Of a stretch of DNA of 64,000 nucleotides, positions 62,901-64,000 are shown in pieces; position 1 is the first letter of the stretch, and the number at the start of each line of letters is the position of its first letter. Location: positions 1 through 64,000 of the forward strand of contig NZ_JAEHFY010000019.1 of the NCBI RefSeq assembly GCF_016623585.1, read 5' to 3'. The position numbers were made by a program, and so were the translations under genes. This DNA comes from Pedobacter segetis (GTDB taxonomy: Bacteria; Bacteroidota; Bacteroidia; Sphingobacteriales; Sphingobacteriaceae). Under the pieces are notes generated by a model. That model saw only the letters and a program-made list of their open reading frames with translations, was not told where the DNA came from and made no database searches.

Positions 62901-64000
62901 AAAAATATCAACTATCAATTTGAAGCACCTTCTAAACCTATTTATGTTTATTTCGATAGCGGTCAGCTAGAAAAAGTTGTTTTCAACCTATTATCTAATG
63001 CTTTTAAGTTTACAAATGATGGAGGAAGAATAACATTAAAAGTTGGTTTGAATGAAGCAAACACAGACATGGTGCAAATAACCGTGATTGATAATGGAAA
63101 AGGAATAGCTAAAGATTTTGAAGAGAAATTATTTGACAGTTTTTTTCAAATAGATGATAGAGGAACAGAGAATATTGGAAGCGGTATTGGACTTGCACTA
63201 GCAAAAAGTATTATGGAACTCCATAAAGGAGAAATAAAAGTATTTAGCTCAGAAGATCCAAAAAAAGAAACCTCTTTCATTATTTTATTAAGGTTGGGCA
63301 AGTCACATCTTAAAGAATCGGATATTTTTGAAGAAGAGTTGATAAGAAAAATTGATGACGTTGATCAAAATATAGAATCCATTAAACAAGAAGATATTGA
63401 CAATACCAATGCTGAGGTAACCCAAAAGACCTTCAAAATAATGATTGTAGAGGATAATGATGAGGTGCGAGGCCTTCTTGCTGATAGTTTGAAAGAAAAC
63501 TACCATATTGTAGAATGTGAAAATGGTCAGATAGCCCTTAATTGTTTAGAAAAAGAACTTCCAGATCTAATTGTAAGTGATGTAATGATGCCTGAAGTTG
63601 ATGGACTTGAACTCTGTTTAAAAGTAAAATCAAAAGAAGATAGTAACCACATCCCTTTTATTTTGCTAACGGCAAAAGGATCGGAAAAAAATCAGATATC
63701 TGGTTTAAACATTGGGGCAGATATTTATATCTCAAAACCTTTTAGCCTCCAAGTTTTAAAGCTGAACATAAGAAACCTTCTAAAAGCCCAAGAAGTTTTA
63801 AGAGAAAAATTTAGCCAAAGGATTGTTTTAGAGCCAACCAATTTACCAGTTACCACTTCAGAAGAAAAGTTTATTAATAAACTGATGAAAATTATTGATG
63901 AGAAGATAGAAGATTCTTATTTTGATGTAAATGAACTGGTTAAAGAAATTGGGATGAGTAGGGCTGTTCTTTACAAAAAGGTACATACGCTCACTGGTTT
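59970..64000 (+). CDS. Hybrid two-component system sensor/regulator (HTCS-3), 3' end outside the window
   Basis: The open frame runs from ATG at 59970 to the window edge (about 1343 codons, no stop). Start MLSRIVKLILLTLIPFYINAQ is a signal peptide. The periplasmic propeller sensor opens INFKHISFKEGLAQSP, nearly the same as HTCS-2. Then come a Y_Y_Y domain, a membrane helix (about 838-858), HisKA with His894 (SHELRTPLT), HATPase (NLLSNAFKF, DNGKGIAK, GSGIGLAL), receiver with Asp1204 (SDVMMPE), and the start of the AraC-type HTH (MSRAVLYKKVHTLTG) where the window ends. A paralog of HTCS-2 with divergence mainly in the sensor. Probable regulator of the operators at 56291 and 58728. Confidence 0.95.
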   Translation, partial: MLSRIVKLILLTLIPFYINAQDINFKHISFKEGLAQSPISTFLQDEKGFIWFGNFKGLTRYDGYEFKTFKADYKNQSTLSHNRVNVIFQDSEKRIWIGTANGLNLYDQKYETFKHVDILDIKGGRNYVSSIVEDKQKNIWVGTFGGLKKLNVKQLSFEDIPNSLNDGALQKSVIFSLYSDKENKIWIGTETGLKQFDPVTQTVLPLPQVFLSGQNFASNRILVTKQDLEGNLWFGTEISGVFKYSKTENSLTNYGYSVNKNSLADNWVKDILVEDKQNIWFATRKGISILNTTTQKFSNYKHDPLNANSLIDNTVWSFLKDKASCVWVGTLSGDIDFYYKGNSNFENIADYLGEPIGINHTLINAIIQDKDGSLWVGTYGGGLHHINRKTNENQSFHIKSKTTEKPENGIKSLADDGKGNLWVGTSDGLAIFNKETQTYKYYNYFKNNYAKNENPILCVLPDGEGSWIGFDGGGLRYVLQNGNTAIFKFRPSNLPTKTGLNFYYEPNIYVSWALPKEFFAFRTALPENEIADNFVTALLKDGDNYLWIGTQNGLDYYDKKADKILKLYQKVGDTPYQLTNSNVTTLFKDSKNRLWVGTEEGGLNYLDKTTNRFYNVGTKEGLKDNVIHAIVEDLKGNLWVSTDLGIYQIVFKKFELPFNKENLSITQYTSNDGLSSNQFSTQAGLLLNTGEIAFGGIKGLSIFFPQNILKNTKTPKVVITNLLVNNKELKIGGSNPLSSSILETKNITLPYYQSNLSIKYAALNYINPENNKYVYKLKGLKSADDWQNVGNQRVVNFANLTPGSYIFMVKASNNDGVWSKKIKSLKITILPPWWLTWWAYLIYFLVFCGICYIIIKFLRNRETLKRNLYIEHLQNERQNELYKMKLNFFTNISHELRTPLTLILGPIEKLIHENENPASLKSLNLVKSNANRLMNLVTELLDFRKVEEGHMKLYWSYKDIIVFCDDVYKSFEALAAFKNINYQFEAPSKPIYVYFDSGQLEKVVFNLLSNAFKFTNDGGRITLKVGLNEANTDMVQITVIDNGKGIAKDFEEKLFDSFFQIDDRGTENIGSGIGLALAKSIMELHKGEIKVFSSEDPKKETSFIILLRLGKSHLKESDIFEEELIRKIDDVDQNIESIKQEDIDNTNAEVTQKTFKIMIVEDNDEVRGLLADSLKENYHIVECENGQIALNCLEKELPDLIVSDVMMPEVDGLELCLKVKSKEDSNHIPFILLTAKGSEKNQISGLNIGADIYISKPFSLQVLKLNIRNLLKAQEVLREKFSQRIVLEPTNLPVTTSEEKFINKLMKIIDEKIEDSYFDVNELVKEIGMSRAVLYKKVHTLTG

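Noticed and set aside
1-64000. tRNA genes, riboswitches, prophage or insertion sequences
   Set aside because: Apart from the 5S fragment I saw no cloverleaf-like sequence, known riboswitch core, integrase, or intact transposase on either strand by reading; a covariance-model search would be the decisive test.

Overview
The window looks like a chromosomal piece of a Bacteroidota member, most likely a Sphingobacteriaceae relative such as Pedobacter or Mucilaginibacter. Signs are low GC, A-rich translation starts without Shine-Dalgarno sites, TAnnTTTG-type -7 promoter elements, a SusC/SusD pair, hybrid two-component systems (HTCS) and type IX secretion (T9SS) C-terminal domains. It opens with the last bases of a 5S rRNA and its terminator, so the locus lies directly downstream of an rRNA operon. 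Almost everything else is carbohydrate metabolism.

Region 1 (about 0.4-24.6 kb) is a polysaccharide utilization locus (PUL). A minus-strand operon encodes a GH2 beta-galactosidase-like enzyme and two S1 sulfatases. Divergent from it are a free-standing CBM-like protein and a multidomain GH128-like glycanase, both with T9SS sorting domains. Then come HTCS-1, SusC, SusD, an SGNH esterase, a parallel beta-helix protein, a third sulfatase, and a second GH128-like lipoprotein. The target is probably a sulfated glycan.

Region 2 (24.9-40.2 kb) is an eleven-gene minus-strand group: two GH3 enzymes, ThuA-like, aldo/keto reductase, beta-propeller, two sugar isomerase/epimerase-like TIM barrels, GH5, a DUF1080-TIM fusion, a Gfo/Idh/MocA oxidoreductase and an MFS transporter. 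This resembles gene sets for oxidative (3-keto) glycoside breakdown. HTCS-2 is divergent from it.

Region 3 (45.1-59.8 kb, plus strand) holds a GH2, a T9SS propeller-like protein, a GH3, two clan GH-A enzymes (one GH50/agarase-like), GH10, RpiA, a DUF1349-like lipoprotein, GH105 and GH16. It ends with HTCS-3, cut by the window edge and collinear with HTCS-2. No second SusC/SusD pair is visible.

The main non-gene signal is a repeated promoter layout. Upstream of most catabolic operons are two direct half-sites with a 22-bp period, followed about 20-24 bp later by a -7-like element. The half-site core differs by region: TKATTA near HTCS-1, TACATnTTnACCC near HTCS-2, AAATGTATRCC near HTCS-3. I infer these are HTCS operators and that they divide the window into three regulons.
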